Shown in pieces: positions 21,065 through 29,831 of a stretch of DNA of 64,000 nucleotides. The notes under the pieces were generated by a model. That model was not told the DNA's origin and searched no databases. It saw only the letters and a program-made list of their open reading frames with translations. A program made the translations under genes and the position numbers. How positions within the stretch are numbered: the first letter of the stretch is position 1; each line of letters opens with the position of its first letter. Origin of the DNA: Eunapius fragilis (lineage: Eukaryota; Porifera; Demospongiae; Spongillida; Spongillidae); the NCBI GenBank assembly GCA_963681505.1, contig OY811973.1, forward strand, positions 6,984,673 through 7,048,672. The letters are read 5' to 3'.

Positions 21065-23587
21065 ACAAGTACTTGTGCACGAGTTAGGAACACCAAATTC
21101 TGCACTGTTGCTGAATTGAAATTGCTTACCACTCAAAAAAGAGTATCTGTTGCTGAAGAGAGAGCAATGACTGCTGAAAGAAGAGCCATTATTGCAGAAG
21201 AGAGAGCTGCCACTGCTGAGGAAACTGCATCTGTCCTTGAGAAGACAGCTGCTAGTGCTGAAGAGAGAGCCATTGGAGCAGAAAGGAGAGCTACTAGTTG
21301 TGAAGAAAGTAGAAGAGTTGCAGAAAGCAGAGCTTCCATGTATGAAGAGAGAGCCATTTCAGCTGAGGCAAGAGCTGCATCAGCTGAACAGAGAGCCATG
21401 ATAGCTGAAAAGGAGTGTGCTATCACAAAATTACGGTTGTCTGATGCTTTTAAACAAATCACTGTGGCTGAAGAGAATGTCACAACAGCACAGAGGAGGG
21501 CCGGTATTGCAGAGGACAGAGCTACTGTTTCCAATAAGAAAGCCATTACAGATGAGAAGCGAGCAAACGTAGCAGAAGAACGAGCTACTGTAGCAGAGAA
21601 GAGGACCTCTGTAGCAGAGGAGAGGGCCAAAGTAGCAGAAATGGAGGTTACTGCTGCTGTCATGAAGGCAACAGCTGCTGATACCAGAGCAAAATGTTTG
21701 GAAGAGAGAACCAATCAAGCTGAAGGTGCAGTGAAAACGTTGCAAGAAAATGCACGCATATTTGATATCAGAATGGCAGAGCTTGTGCAAACAAATAGAG
21801 CTCTGGAGGACAGGGTCACAAGAGCAGAGCAGCAGGTCCAGGACCTGACCATGCAGTGCAGACAGCTACAAGAGCAGCTTGACAAAGCCACTACACCATC
21901 ATGGCTTGTAAAGAAAGGTGATATTGTACTGACGGATAAAGAGCTAGGCAGAGGAGGATGGGGTGTGGTGATGGTAGCAAGGTACTGTGGACTTGAAGTG
22001 GCTGCTAAGCTCCTTCATGGTCCAATCTTATCTCCTCACAACGAGCAGCTGTTCAAGAGAGAAATGAATATATCGGCATTGGTACGTCATCCAAACATAC
22101 TACTACTGATCGGAGCCACTTTGGATCAGCCATGTGTCATCCTCACAGAGCTGATGCACACCTCTCTAAGGGCAGTCCTAGAGGATAAGGTGCTGAAAAA
22201 GGTAACCCTCTCCCATCAGCAAGTATCCATTATAGCCATTGATGTGGGTAGAGCCCTGAATTATCTGCATTTAATGAAACCAGATGCCATCATCCACCGA
22301 GATGTAAGCAGCAGCAACGTGCTCCTTGATCCACTGGGAGGAGACGTGTGGAAGGCCAAGTTGTCAGACTTTGGGTCGTCTAACTTTGCACGTCAAGTGA
22401 CTACTGTGGGCCCTGGAAATTACAGCTATGCAGCTCCCGAGAGCCTAGATCCTTCCCTACAATCTCCGAAAATGGATGTGTTTAGCTATGGCATTCTTCT
22501 GTTGGAAATGGCAAGTGGTCAGTTTCCAGAAGTGCAAAAGAGGCTAGATGTAATGAAAAGGCTCCAGTGGTCAGCAATGAAGACATTGATTGAGCAGTGC
22601 ACAGCAAGGAGTCCAGGTGATCGTCCCAACATTGCTGATGTACTTTGTATTGTGAAAGAATTGCAAGAAAGTGTACGCATATCTGATATCGGAATGGCAG
22701 AGCTTGTGCAAACAAATAGAGCTCTGGCGGACAGTTCCACAAGAGCAGAGCAGCAGATCCAGGACCTGACCATGCAGTGCAGACAGCTACAAGAGCAGCT
22801 TGACAAAGCCACTACACCATCATGGCTTGTAAAGAAAGATGATATTGTTCTGATGGATAAAGAGCTAGGCAGAGGAGGATGGGGTGTGGTGAAGGTAGCA
22901 AGGTACTGTGGACTTGAAGTGGCTGCTACGCTCCTTCATGGTCCAATCTTATCTCCTCACAACGAGCAGCTGTTCAAGAGAGAAATGAATATATCGGCAT
23001 TGGTACGTCATCCAAACATACTACTACTGATCGGAGCCACTTTGGATCAGCCATGTGTCATCCTCACAGAGCTGATGCACACCTCTCTAAGGGCAGTCCT
23101 AGAGGATAAGGTGCTGAGAAAGGTAACCCTCTCCCATCAGCAAGTATCCATTATAGCCATTGATGTGGGTAGAGCCCTGAATTATCTGCATTTAATGAAA
23201 CCAGATGCCATCATCCACAGAGATGTAAGCAGCAGCAACGTGTTCCTTGATCCACTGGGAGGAGATATGTGGAAGGCCAAGTTGTCACGCTTTGGAGCGT
23301 CCAACTTTGCATGTCAGTTGACTCCTGTGGGCCCTGGAAATTACAGCTATGCAGCTCCAGAGAGCTTTGATCCTTCCCTGCAATCTCCGAAAATGGATGT
23401 GTTTAGCTATGGCATTCTTCTGTTGGAAATGGCATGTGGTCAGTTTCCAGAAGTGCAAAAGAGGCTAGATGTAATGAAAAGGCTCCAGTGGTCAGCAATG
23501 AAGACATTGATTGAGCAGTGCACAGCAAGGAGTCCAGGTGATCGTCCTAACATTGCTGATGTGCTTATGAAACTTCCTATAGCTTAG
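21065..23587 (+). CDS. Last exon: coiled coil plus two tandem TKL-type protein kinase domains
   Basis: The acceptor TATTTCATTCTTCAG precedes an exon open in phase 0 from 21065 to the TAG at 23585-23587; there is no need for an internal start. Residues up to about 250 form a long Ala/Glu/Arg coiled coil of repeated AEERA/AERRA-like units. Kinase 1 (about 21905-22660) has a glycine loop LGRGGWGVV, the VAAK lysine (22007-22009), HRDVSSSNVLL, DFG (22367-22369 is Asp) and APE: all catalytic residues are present. A second copy of coil plus kinase follows with an exact 921-bp offset (22690-23580) and is nearly identical. But the lysine is Thr (22928-22930) and the DFG Asp is Arg (23288-23290), so it should be a pseudokinase. 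Ankyrin plus TKL kinase architectures resemble TNNI3K/MLK-like signalling kinases. Upstream ankyrin exons are at 12334 and 13668. Confidence 0.9.
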   Translation, partial: TSTCARVRNTKFCTVAELKLLTTQKRVSVAEERAMTAERRAIIAEERAATAEETASVLEKTAASAEERAIGAERRATSCEESRRVAESRASMYEERAISAEARAASAEQRAMIAEKECAITKLRLSDAFKQITVAEENVTTAQRRAGIAEDRATVSNKKAITDEKRANVAEERATVAEKRTSVAEERAKVAEMEVTAAVMKATAADTRAKCLEERTNQAEGAVKTLQENARIFDIRMAELVQTNRALEDRVTRAEQQVQDLTMQCRQLQEQLDKATTPSWLVKKGDIVLTDKELGRGGWGVVMVARYCGLEVAAKLLHGPILSPHNEQLFKREMNISALVRHPNILLLIGATLDQPCVILTELMHTSLRAVLEDKVLKKVTLSHQQVSIIAIDVGRALNYLHLMKPDAIIHRDVSSSNVLLDPLGGDVWKAKLSDFGSSNFARQVTTVGPGNYSYAAPESLDPSLQSPKMDVFSYGILLLEMASGQFPEVQKRLDVMKRLQWSAMKTLIEQCTARSPGDRPNIADVLCIVKELQESVRISDIGMAELVQTNRALADSSTRAEQQIQDLTMQCRQLQEQLDKATTPSWLVKKDDIVLMDKELGRGGWGVVKVARYCGLEVAATLLHGPILSPHNEQLFKREMNISALVRHPNILLLIGATLDQPCVILTELMHTSLRAVLEDKVLRKVTLSHQQVSIIAIDVGRALNYLHLMKPDAIIHRDVSSSNVFLDPLGGDMWKAKLSRFGASNFACQLTPVGPGNYSYAAPESFDPSLQSPKMDVFSYGILLLEMACGQFPEVQKRLDVMKRLQWSAMKTLIEQCTARSPGDRPNIADVLMKLPIA

Positions 23588-24120
23588 TTGCATTGTTTTC
23601 TACGTTATATCACTGAGAGTGGTGTTGTTGTTTATTTGGTATTAATTTTGAACTGAAATTTGCCAATGAAGATAACATTATTATTTTGTAGGTCATTGTA
23701 ATTAGTTGCCACAGACTGCCTGTACCCATTCCTATTGGTATTGCACATAGATATTGAATCAATTCATGCAAGGGCACTTTTCTTTCAAAGATGAATGAAG
23801 CCATGGTGGTCTTGATATACAGCAACTCAGATCAGCCAGCCAGGAGGCCAGTTGGAAGATGTATACTGCCTCGTGGCCCAATACACCATAGGTCTCCTTT
23901 AGTGGTAGACAATTTTGCTCACTACCTGACATCATTGCACTGTCTGTTCTGGTCTGTTACTCCTGCAGACGTAATCACTGCCTGGTCAATTTAGTGATTA
24001 GTTAGATGGAGGTGAAATTAAATTAATAATAATAAATTAAAGTTACACCCTCTAGGGCTGCACCGTACGAAATCCCAAGCTCTATCCATTCCCTGTGCTG
24101 AATATTTTTACATCAAGACC
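23588..24120 (+). other. 3' flank of the kinase gene with a candidate poly(A) signal
   Basis: No ORF of interest. AATAAA at 24031-24036, about 445 bp after the stop, could serve as the polyadenylation signal in an AT-rich context. Confidence 0.4.
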
Positions 24121-24124
24121 CTAT

Positions 24125-24620
24125 GTACATGCAATTATGCTATGCATATAAGCCCATAACACACATCCTCTCAGTACTACCCTGGAGGGGCTTATCTCCT
24201 AGCACTCACCCTCCCACCACACTCCCTGTGCCTTGCATTATTGTTATCTGCCACACTTGTGTATTTGTCTGTTCCTCACACTTGTGCATTTGGCTTCCTC
24301 ACATAACCTATAGCTCCACAGAACTGCCTGTATGGACATATTCTCTCTGTATCTGCGTGTGCTATTTGCCACTATAGGTTGGCTGTTCACTGAGTCAAAC
24401 AACGTTGCTCCCATGCTTATTACACAACCATTCTCTAGGTTAATTAGCTAGTATTCTTTTTGTTGAATGATCTAGTTTTGTGTGAGGTCTAAGTCTGGAG
24501 GCAGTATGGGGCAGTTTGAGATCTCCATTGGGCCTTGCTAGATTTCCATTAACCAAACAGCTCTTACAATGGTCCATTTCGGGGGTTCACCTTGGTAGCT
24601 TCTACTCTGCCCTAACAAAT
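24125..24620. repeat. Block homologous to 60960-61375
   Basis: Shared landmarks in order: GCTATGCATATAAG, ACCCTGGAGGGGCTT, TGTGTATTTG, CATGCTTATTACACAACCATT, CAGTTTGAGATCTCCATTGG, GATTTCCATTAACCAAACAG, GGGGGTTCACCTTGGTAGCT. The homology links the 3' flank of the kinase gene to an intron of the ankyrin gene at 56-62 kb. Confidence 0.75.
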
Positions 24621-24739
24621 TTTATTACAATGAGCGACATCAAAGGGAGAGTACAAAGCTAGTATCGATTATCAATGCATATGGTATGCATATGGATTGT
24701 ACACTTGTATTGGGAATTAAGTAGTTTGTATGTTAGAAT

Positions 24740-25186
24740 GGTCTAAAAGTAACAATGGTGAGGTGGTGACTATAAAATCTTTGAATATTTTGTTGTATGA
24801 TAATGTGCTAAATAACCCTGAGGGGGATACATCCCCTGGTCAAAGGCCTCACTGCCATTCAACCATTTTCCTCAGCTTTAGTAAAATCAAATCTAACACT
24901 TTGTCCACTATCAATTGAACAATTACACAAATAGGAACATGTTTGCATTGATTTTGTAGTGTCAAAACAGCGTGTACATAGTCCACGAGCAAAGTGAATC
25001 CCATAAAGTAAGCTTCAGCTACGAGGCTGATCCAGAAAAGGTCTATGAGCGCTACAGCTACGAGGCAGATCTGCTCCGCCAGCCATGTACATGTAAAAGG
25101 TAACAGTATAAAAACTGTCCGATTTGCTAATACGAGACCCAGATGTCCAGTCCCAAACGATGACACACTGCCATAGGGGTATTATT
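24740..25186. repeat. Copy of the ankyrin-locus intron module
   Basis: Homologous to 56550-57200, 58060-58760 and 62620-63320. Landmarks are AATAACCCTGAGGGGG.A, CCCTGG.CAAAGGCCTCACT, AGCTACGAGGCTGATCCAG and CCCAGATGTCCAG. Read on the minus strand, two copies (25166-24960 and 57190-57000) preserve a similar hydrophobic peptide (GHLGLVL.N.TV, then FTCTWL, then WISLVA). Confidence 0.7.
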
Positions 25187-25437
25187 TGAAAGTTGGTGGC
25201 ATATAGGATTGGAAGGCAATAGTGGTATAAAAAGAGAGGAAACAAGGGTCAAATAACAAGAGAAATGTTATAGTCCTATTTTTCGCCCACTTGTAAGACT
25301 TTATGTTTGTGTGCGAAATATAGGACTATTCCATTGCTATTAGACCCTTGTTTCCTCCTTTTTTTACACCACTATATTGCCTTCCAAGTCCTATATGCCA
25401 CCAACTTCTCACAGAGAATGTTTTCATTACTACTAAT
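25187..25437. mobile_element. Palindromic MITE, family 1 (copy 2)
   Basis: Inverted arms: AAGTTGGTGGCATATAGGAT on the left is mirrored by CCTATATGCCACCAACTTCT on the right, and AGGAAACAAGGGTC by GACCCTTGTTTCCT. Confidence 0.85.
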
Positions 25438-25543
25438 GTGACATCTTTCCTTAGCTTCCATGTTTCGAAAAAACTATTTCAATTGGCGCACTGGAAGCTG
25501 CATGGATGGAAATTGTTTCTTGTCATCCCTTCACGTTTATAGA

Positions 25544-25675
25544 ATGGCAGTAGCTTTATTAATTATTAGCCTTCTTTCTTTATTGGTTGCAATCTCCGTG
25601 CATGGAATTCGACCATGTAAAAGAGTAGATTCAGAAGTAATCAGTGTTTTGCGCATAGTGTCAAAATTACAGTAA
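25544..25675 (+). CDS. Small ORF with signal-peptide-like start (uncertain)
   Basis: 43 codons from the ATG at 25544. It starts MAVALLIISLLSLLVAISVH, a good hydrophobic signal or anchor segment, and is followed by a short polar tail GIRPCKRVDSEVISVLRIVS. No homologue is recognised and no splice partners are evident. It could be a small secreted peptide or chance. Confidence 0.2.
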   Translation: MAVALLIISLLSLLVAISVHGIRPCKRVDSEVISVLRIVSKLQ

Positions 25676-25728
25676 TTATATGTTAGTTGATGTGTCACAT
25701 ATGCACCTACATGTAGCTAGTGCCTGCT

Positions 25729-25751
25729 GTGTGTGTGTGTGTGTGTGTGTT

Positions 25752-25802
<51 letters not shown>

Positions 25803-25818
25803 GTGTGTATGTGTGTGT
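25729..25818. repeat. (GT)n microsatellite
   Basis: GT run with TTTGCGTG interruptions at both ends. Confidence 0.95.
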
Positions 25819-26517
25819 ACTTGAAGGATGCGTATGTGTAGTCAGTCACTCTTATCATCAAGAAAACGATTTTGTTTGAGTCCCTTGATATCTACATGTA
25901 CGTGCACCATATATATGGATGTGTTAATACTCAAATGCACGTCTGCTATAGCGCTCTAGGGGAGCATAACTAAAGAAAGATCTATCAGGTTCGTGCCCTA
26001 TAGCTATACTTTCACATTGCAACGTTTTGGGGCATATAAGTTTTGCATAGTTATAACCATTAAAATTAAATGTTCTTGAACTATCGGAAGTTTCGTTAGA
26101 AACTTCCATATAGGATTTGACCCCGATTATGAACTCATTAAAAACACGCGACCCGTCTCTACCAAGACTCCCGACGAACGGATCGTTTAACTTGTTATGG
26201 CAATCGAACTGGAAGTCAAAAGTGAGCAGTTTCGTCTTTGTTTAATGTCACAGAACTGCGCGGTTGTTGAGAATAGAAGGGTACTGCCGGTCCTCGTACC
26301 CGGTCCCGGAACAATCCTCCTCCTTCTTGTGGGCTCATAACTCGAGATAGGAACACTTTTAAACGATGAAAACTTCACCACTAGGTTCAGAATTGGTCGG
26401 AAGGGGTTCCTTGATGAAAATAGTCGATTTTATGCTTTAGTACAGAATCGACTATACGGCCTGTGTTATTGAGATATCTTGTGTGACGTAATTACTATAT
26501 ATAGAAATTAAGGTATC

Positions 26518-26703
26518 TATAAATAGCACACAACTAGAGAAAACTCTTTGGTGATTCAATCGTCGATTGGTGTGAAACGTTTTTGTTAGTGAAGGTATTT
26601 ATCAAAATGCAATCACGTCAGAAAAAGGAACGAGCAAAACGACGTGCGAACGGTGCGCGATACCTTGAAGTTCGAGACGAATCGGCATACAAAAAAAATC
26701 AAT
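26518..26703 (+). pseudogene. Start of a truncated gene: TATA box plus very basic N-terminus, cut by a MITE
   Basis: A TATAAATA box (26518-26525) lies about 90 bp before an ATG at 26607. That ATG opens MQSRQKKERAKRRANGARYL followed by EVRDESAYKKNQ, after which the reading enters MITE family 1 at 26704. The Lys/Arg-rich opening recalls the start of proteins with repeated KKxA-type motifs seen next to Helitron/PIF1-like genes in some invertebrate genomes. That link is a weak memory, so no function is assigned. The MITE insertion appears to have truncated it. Confidence 0.35.
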
Positions 26704-26982
26704 GAAACAAGTAAATAAAAACATTCTCTACGAGAAAGTTGGTGGGATATAGGATTTGCAGGCAATTGGTGGTGTAAAAAAGTTCATATCAGAGGGAAAA
26801 TGTAATAGTCCTATATTTAGCACAGAAACAATATATGCCTACAAATGTGCTATAAATATAGGACTATTATACATTTTCCCTTCTGATAAGACCTTGTTTC
26901 CTTGCTTTTTACACCACCAATTGCCTGCAAATCCTATATCCCACCAATTTTCTCGTAGAGAATGTTTTTATTTACTTGTTTT
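26704..26982. mobile_element. Palindromic MITE, family 1 (copy 3, best preserved)
   Basis: Nearly perfect inverted repeat. GAAACAAGTAAATAAAAACA on the left is mirrored on the right, and ATATAGGATTTGCAGGCAAT is mirrored by ATTGCCTGCAAATCCTATAT. The centre is AGCACAGAAACAATATATGC. Confidence 0.92.
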
Positions 26983-27063
26983 CTACATGAATTAATGTCC
27001 AATTTCAGTGGTCGCAAGCCGCGTCGATTCCTGAGGGCTGTTACAGTCTAAATATCGAAAAAG

Positions 27064-27104
27064 GGGTGGGGGGCGGGGGGCGGGTGGGGGTGGGTGGGGG
27101 TGGA
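27064..27104 (+). other. G-rich tract with quadruplex potential
   Basis: Six or more runs of three to six G separated by single T or C over about 40 bp. Confidence 0.8.
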
Positions 27105-27271
27105 ATAACTATTCACTTAATAAAACAAACTAACAAAACCAAAACAACGCTGGGGCAACAACTTGAAGGCTCCATGGGAAGAATCAAAGATTGCATGTGT
27201 GTCCTTTGGGATCGGCAGGACCATGCAATTGATGCACGTGACCGTTTCATTCATTGAACTTAGATTTAGAA

Positions 27272-27490
27272 GCTGAATTGATCGAAGTGAAGGCAAGGGG
27301 TTAATATAACCTCCTACGCCTTCCAGCAATCACGCCTAATTTAGTTTATTTCACTAGGTCTAAGGTATATTTGTACTCCCAATAAATTACGCCGAAGCCT
27401 TCTTACTCCCTGAAGAACTTCATGACCTTAGTGGTACTGGCTTAGTTAGGCGTAGCCTGACCTCGCAAAGGTCAGGCAACGCCCAACTAT
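27272..27490 (+). repeat. Dispersed repeat family D, copy 1
   Basis: Homologous to 55489-55735. Shared are AGAAGCTGAATTGATCG, AGTGAAGGCAAGGG, TACGCCGAAGCCTTCTTACT, CCCTGAAGAACTTCATGACC and CTGGCTTAGTTAGGCGTA. It ends in a stem-loop: GCGTAGCCTGACC pairs with GGTCAGGCAACGC around TCGCAAA. Confidence 0.75.
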
Positions 27491-28279
27491 TATATTTACT
27501 GGCTCGCTTAAGCCTGAGCACGTGATATAATTCATGTAAAAACCATTCAATTGAGAGAGTCTGAATTTGCGGCAGCAGGTTCAATATAGGATTAATTGAG
27601 GGTTGATGAACGTCATTAATAAAACTTCACTAGCGTCTGGAGGGACAACGGAGAAACTGATCGCTTATCTCTTTATCGCGGCGGAATGTGAGCACAACGA
27701 TCTACAGTTCTACGTTGGTTCCGTGTCATAAAACGGTGTCGTTATAGAGAAAAAAACAATTTCCTGTTTCTCGTGCTCAGTCCTAACATAGGGCGTCAAA
27801 TCCAAAAAAGATTTATCACAAGATTTGTTCATACAAATCATGCATTAAATCATATCGGATTGAATAGACTTCCAGATGATAAATCATTCGTGAATCCAAT
27901 AATGAATCCGTATTTGATTTTATATCTGATATATACTCAAAATCATTAATCTAATCCATTGATAAATCAAATAGGATATTTCGTAGGGTTTTATATATGA
28001 TTTCATGCAAAATTCATCTGAAAAATCTAACAACCAATCAGCGACCGATTTCGCATGCTATTCTAACTTTAAATCCAATAGCAAATCAAATCAATTTTCA
28101 ATAATGGATTTATACCAGATTTGGGCTCAAATCGCATGCGCGTTACAGTTTCAACTATGCATTGTCCAAGCATTTCATCCTTCAGCTAGTTCTCCGAGTC
28201 ATCTGATTCGCCTTCCGAGGAGCGTTCCGCCAAGTCCACGTTTCAACTGAGCTGCTCGCGATTGAGATGTGGATCTGGA

Positions 28280-28540
28280 TCAGGAAGTTGGGCCGCTCGT
28301 GCTGTCCTCTTTGCACCTACACCACACGCAGCGCGTGCGATTGCAATGTTGTTCAGTCGCGCTTTTTTGGATAGAAGCTTGCAAAGTTTCTTCATCCACA
28401 TCCCTATCTTGTACGTTGTCTAGTAGTGCTGGCTTGACAGCTTTTTTTATTCCTTCTGTATCTTGCGGTAGTACGTCTCCTTTGTGCAATGCAAGGCCTC
28501 TTTGACTGCTTTGTCGCGTGCAGCCTGCAGAGGAATTTCA
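28280..28540 (-). CDS. Possible further exon on the minus strand of the CACTA-like element
   Basis: Behind an acceptor-like CCTCTGCAG (near 28530) two overlapping frames are open. One reads AARDKAVKEALHCTKETYYR and soon stops. The other continues about 80 residues through DNVQDRDVDEETLQ and CNRTRCVWCRC to a stop near 28280. Which frame is used, and whether it belongs to the 28998-29532 gene, could not be settled. Confidence 0.3.
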
Positions 28541-28722
28541 TTTTATATCATGTATCAAAAAACCACTGAATATAACTTACGTGAGTCAATCGGCTTTTTT
28601 TAAAACTCAGAGCGGCGTTTTCTTACTTTGGAACTGTCGGCCTTCATAAGGGCAGTAGATCATCTGTTAGAATAGTAGTCCTAATATATATAATAAAAAA
28701 TAAATAAGCATAATCATAATCT

Positions 28723-28972
28723 GGGACAGTGTCCAGCTAAATCACCCTTATGGTACATTTTCAAAATTTCCAGAACAACCAAAAGAAAAGTAACGCTCGC
28801 ATTGAAATGTATGGCTAATTATAAATTCAGTGCCTAATAACTTTGTGATGGATAGTCCGATTTAGAATGCGTAAGAACCATTTGACAGAAGCTCATGGGT
28901 GTTCAAGGAAAATTAAAAAAATTGAAAACTTGAAAAACTAGCCAGAAGGGTGATTCTGCTGGACACCGTCCC
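28723..28972 (-). mobile_element. MITE family 2 (copy 2) with 4-bp target duplication
   Basis: 250 bp with perfect-type termini (GGGACAGTGTCCAGC ... GCTGGACACCGTCCC) and ATCT on both sides (28719-28722, 28973-28976). It is inserted in reverse relative to copy 3, within the CACTA-like element. Confidence 0.92.
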
Positions 28973-28997
28973 ATCTATTTACGAAACTTGACACACC

Positions 28998-29532
28998 TTA
29001 ACTCTTTTCAATCTTCTTCTCAGGTGGTACAGTGTACTTGCTGTGCCTGAGGTGGCCCCGCACTGACTCAAGAAGCTTGGACTTTAACGTAGTACTCACG
29101 TCTGACCACACAAATGAGGGCAGCACCTCTGCCAATTCATCACTGTACTCGTGGAACGCGTCCTGTAAAATCCTCTACACAAGAACGCAGAAGATGCGTA
29201 TGTGCATGTCAGCTCTTTGCCGGCATGTATTATTTGTACACTAACCAAGGGTACAACGTCTTTCGCTCGAGGTGAGTCACTTCGCCCGCGATCCGAGTTA
29301 GATGCGCTGACTATAAAAAGCATGAATTCGTCTATGTATATACCGCTTTAAAAACAACTAGCTTACATGTACAATCCCTCATTGTAGTTTTGAGTTCATT
29401 CACGGTCTTATCGATCTCATCAATACGGTCGACGACGTTCTCGAGCAAGGCGAGCCTATCTTCCGATTCCCTTACTTGCGTCCTTAATGCAGACCAATCC
29501 CCAGCCGGCTTTCGAGACTGTTGGGTAGACAT
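28998..29532 (-). CDS. Three-exon 131-aa coiled-coil protein of the CACTA-like element
   Basis: Exons at 29532-29367 (166 bp), 29310-29246 (65 bp) and 29162-28998 (165 bp), joined by GT-AG introns. Donors are GTAAGC and GTTAGT; acceptors are TTTTTATAG and GATTTTACAG. Phases agree exactly (1, then 0), giving 131 residues and a TAA stop. The protein starts MSTQQSRKPAGDWSALRTQV, has a predicted coiled coil (ESEDRLALLENVVDRIDEID), a short basic Ser/Arg segment (ASNSDRGRSDSPRAKD) and an end with LKSKLLESVRGHLRHSKY. I do not recognise a family. Its place inside a CACTA-like element, divergent from the transposase, suggests a TNPA-like accessory or DNA-binding role; that is inference. The first ATG is 29530-29532, next to the shared palindromic promoter region. 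Confidence 0.72.
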
Positions 29533-29558
29533 TGCACACGTGCATGCGTTGCAAAAAC

Positions 29559-29752
29559 TACACGGCCAATTTTCTACACATTTGAATCAAATCGGCTACC
29601 GATCATATGTGATTCACTAATGAGGCGGAAGAAATTTCCAATCATATCCGAGAAATTATCGGATAGCATCAGAAATTCTTTTCGCCTCATTAGTGAATCA
29701 CGTAAGATCGGTAGCCGATTAGATTCAAATGTGTAGAAAATTGGCTGTGTAT
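29559..29752. repeat. ~190-bp near-perfect palindrome between divergent transposon genes
   Basis: The left arm GCCAATTTTCTACACATTTG ... CACTAATGAGGCGGAAGAA is mirrored by TTCTTTTCGCCTCATTAGTG ... CAAATGTGTAGAAAATTGGC, with the centre at ATCCGAGAAATTATCGGATA. It lies between the start of the minus-strand gene (29532) and the start of the plus-strand transposase (about 29840). It is either a MITE or a symmetric bidirectional promoter. Confidence 0.88.
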
Positions 29753-29831
29753 GAGTCAGCATACACGTGTCAGTCACGTTTCACAATTAAATGAGCTTGC
29801 AATCCCGCCTTTTTCAATGCAGCAAAATGCC

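Noticed and set aside
21133..21790. 193-codon and 119-codon minus-strand ORFs
   Set aside because: Antisense shadows of the Ala/Glu-rich coiled-coil exon.
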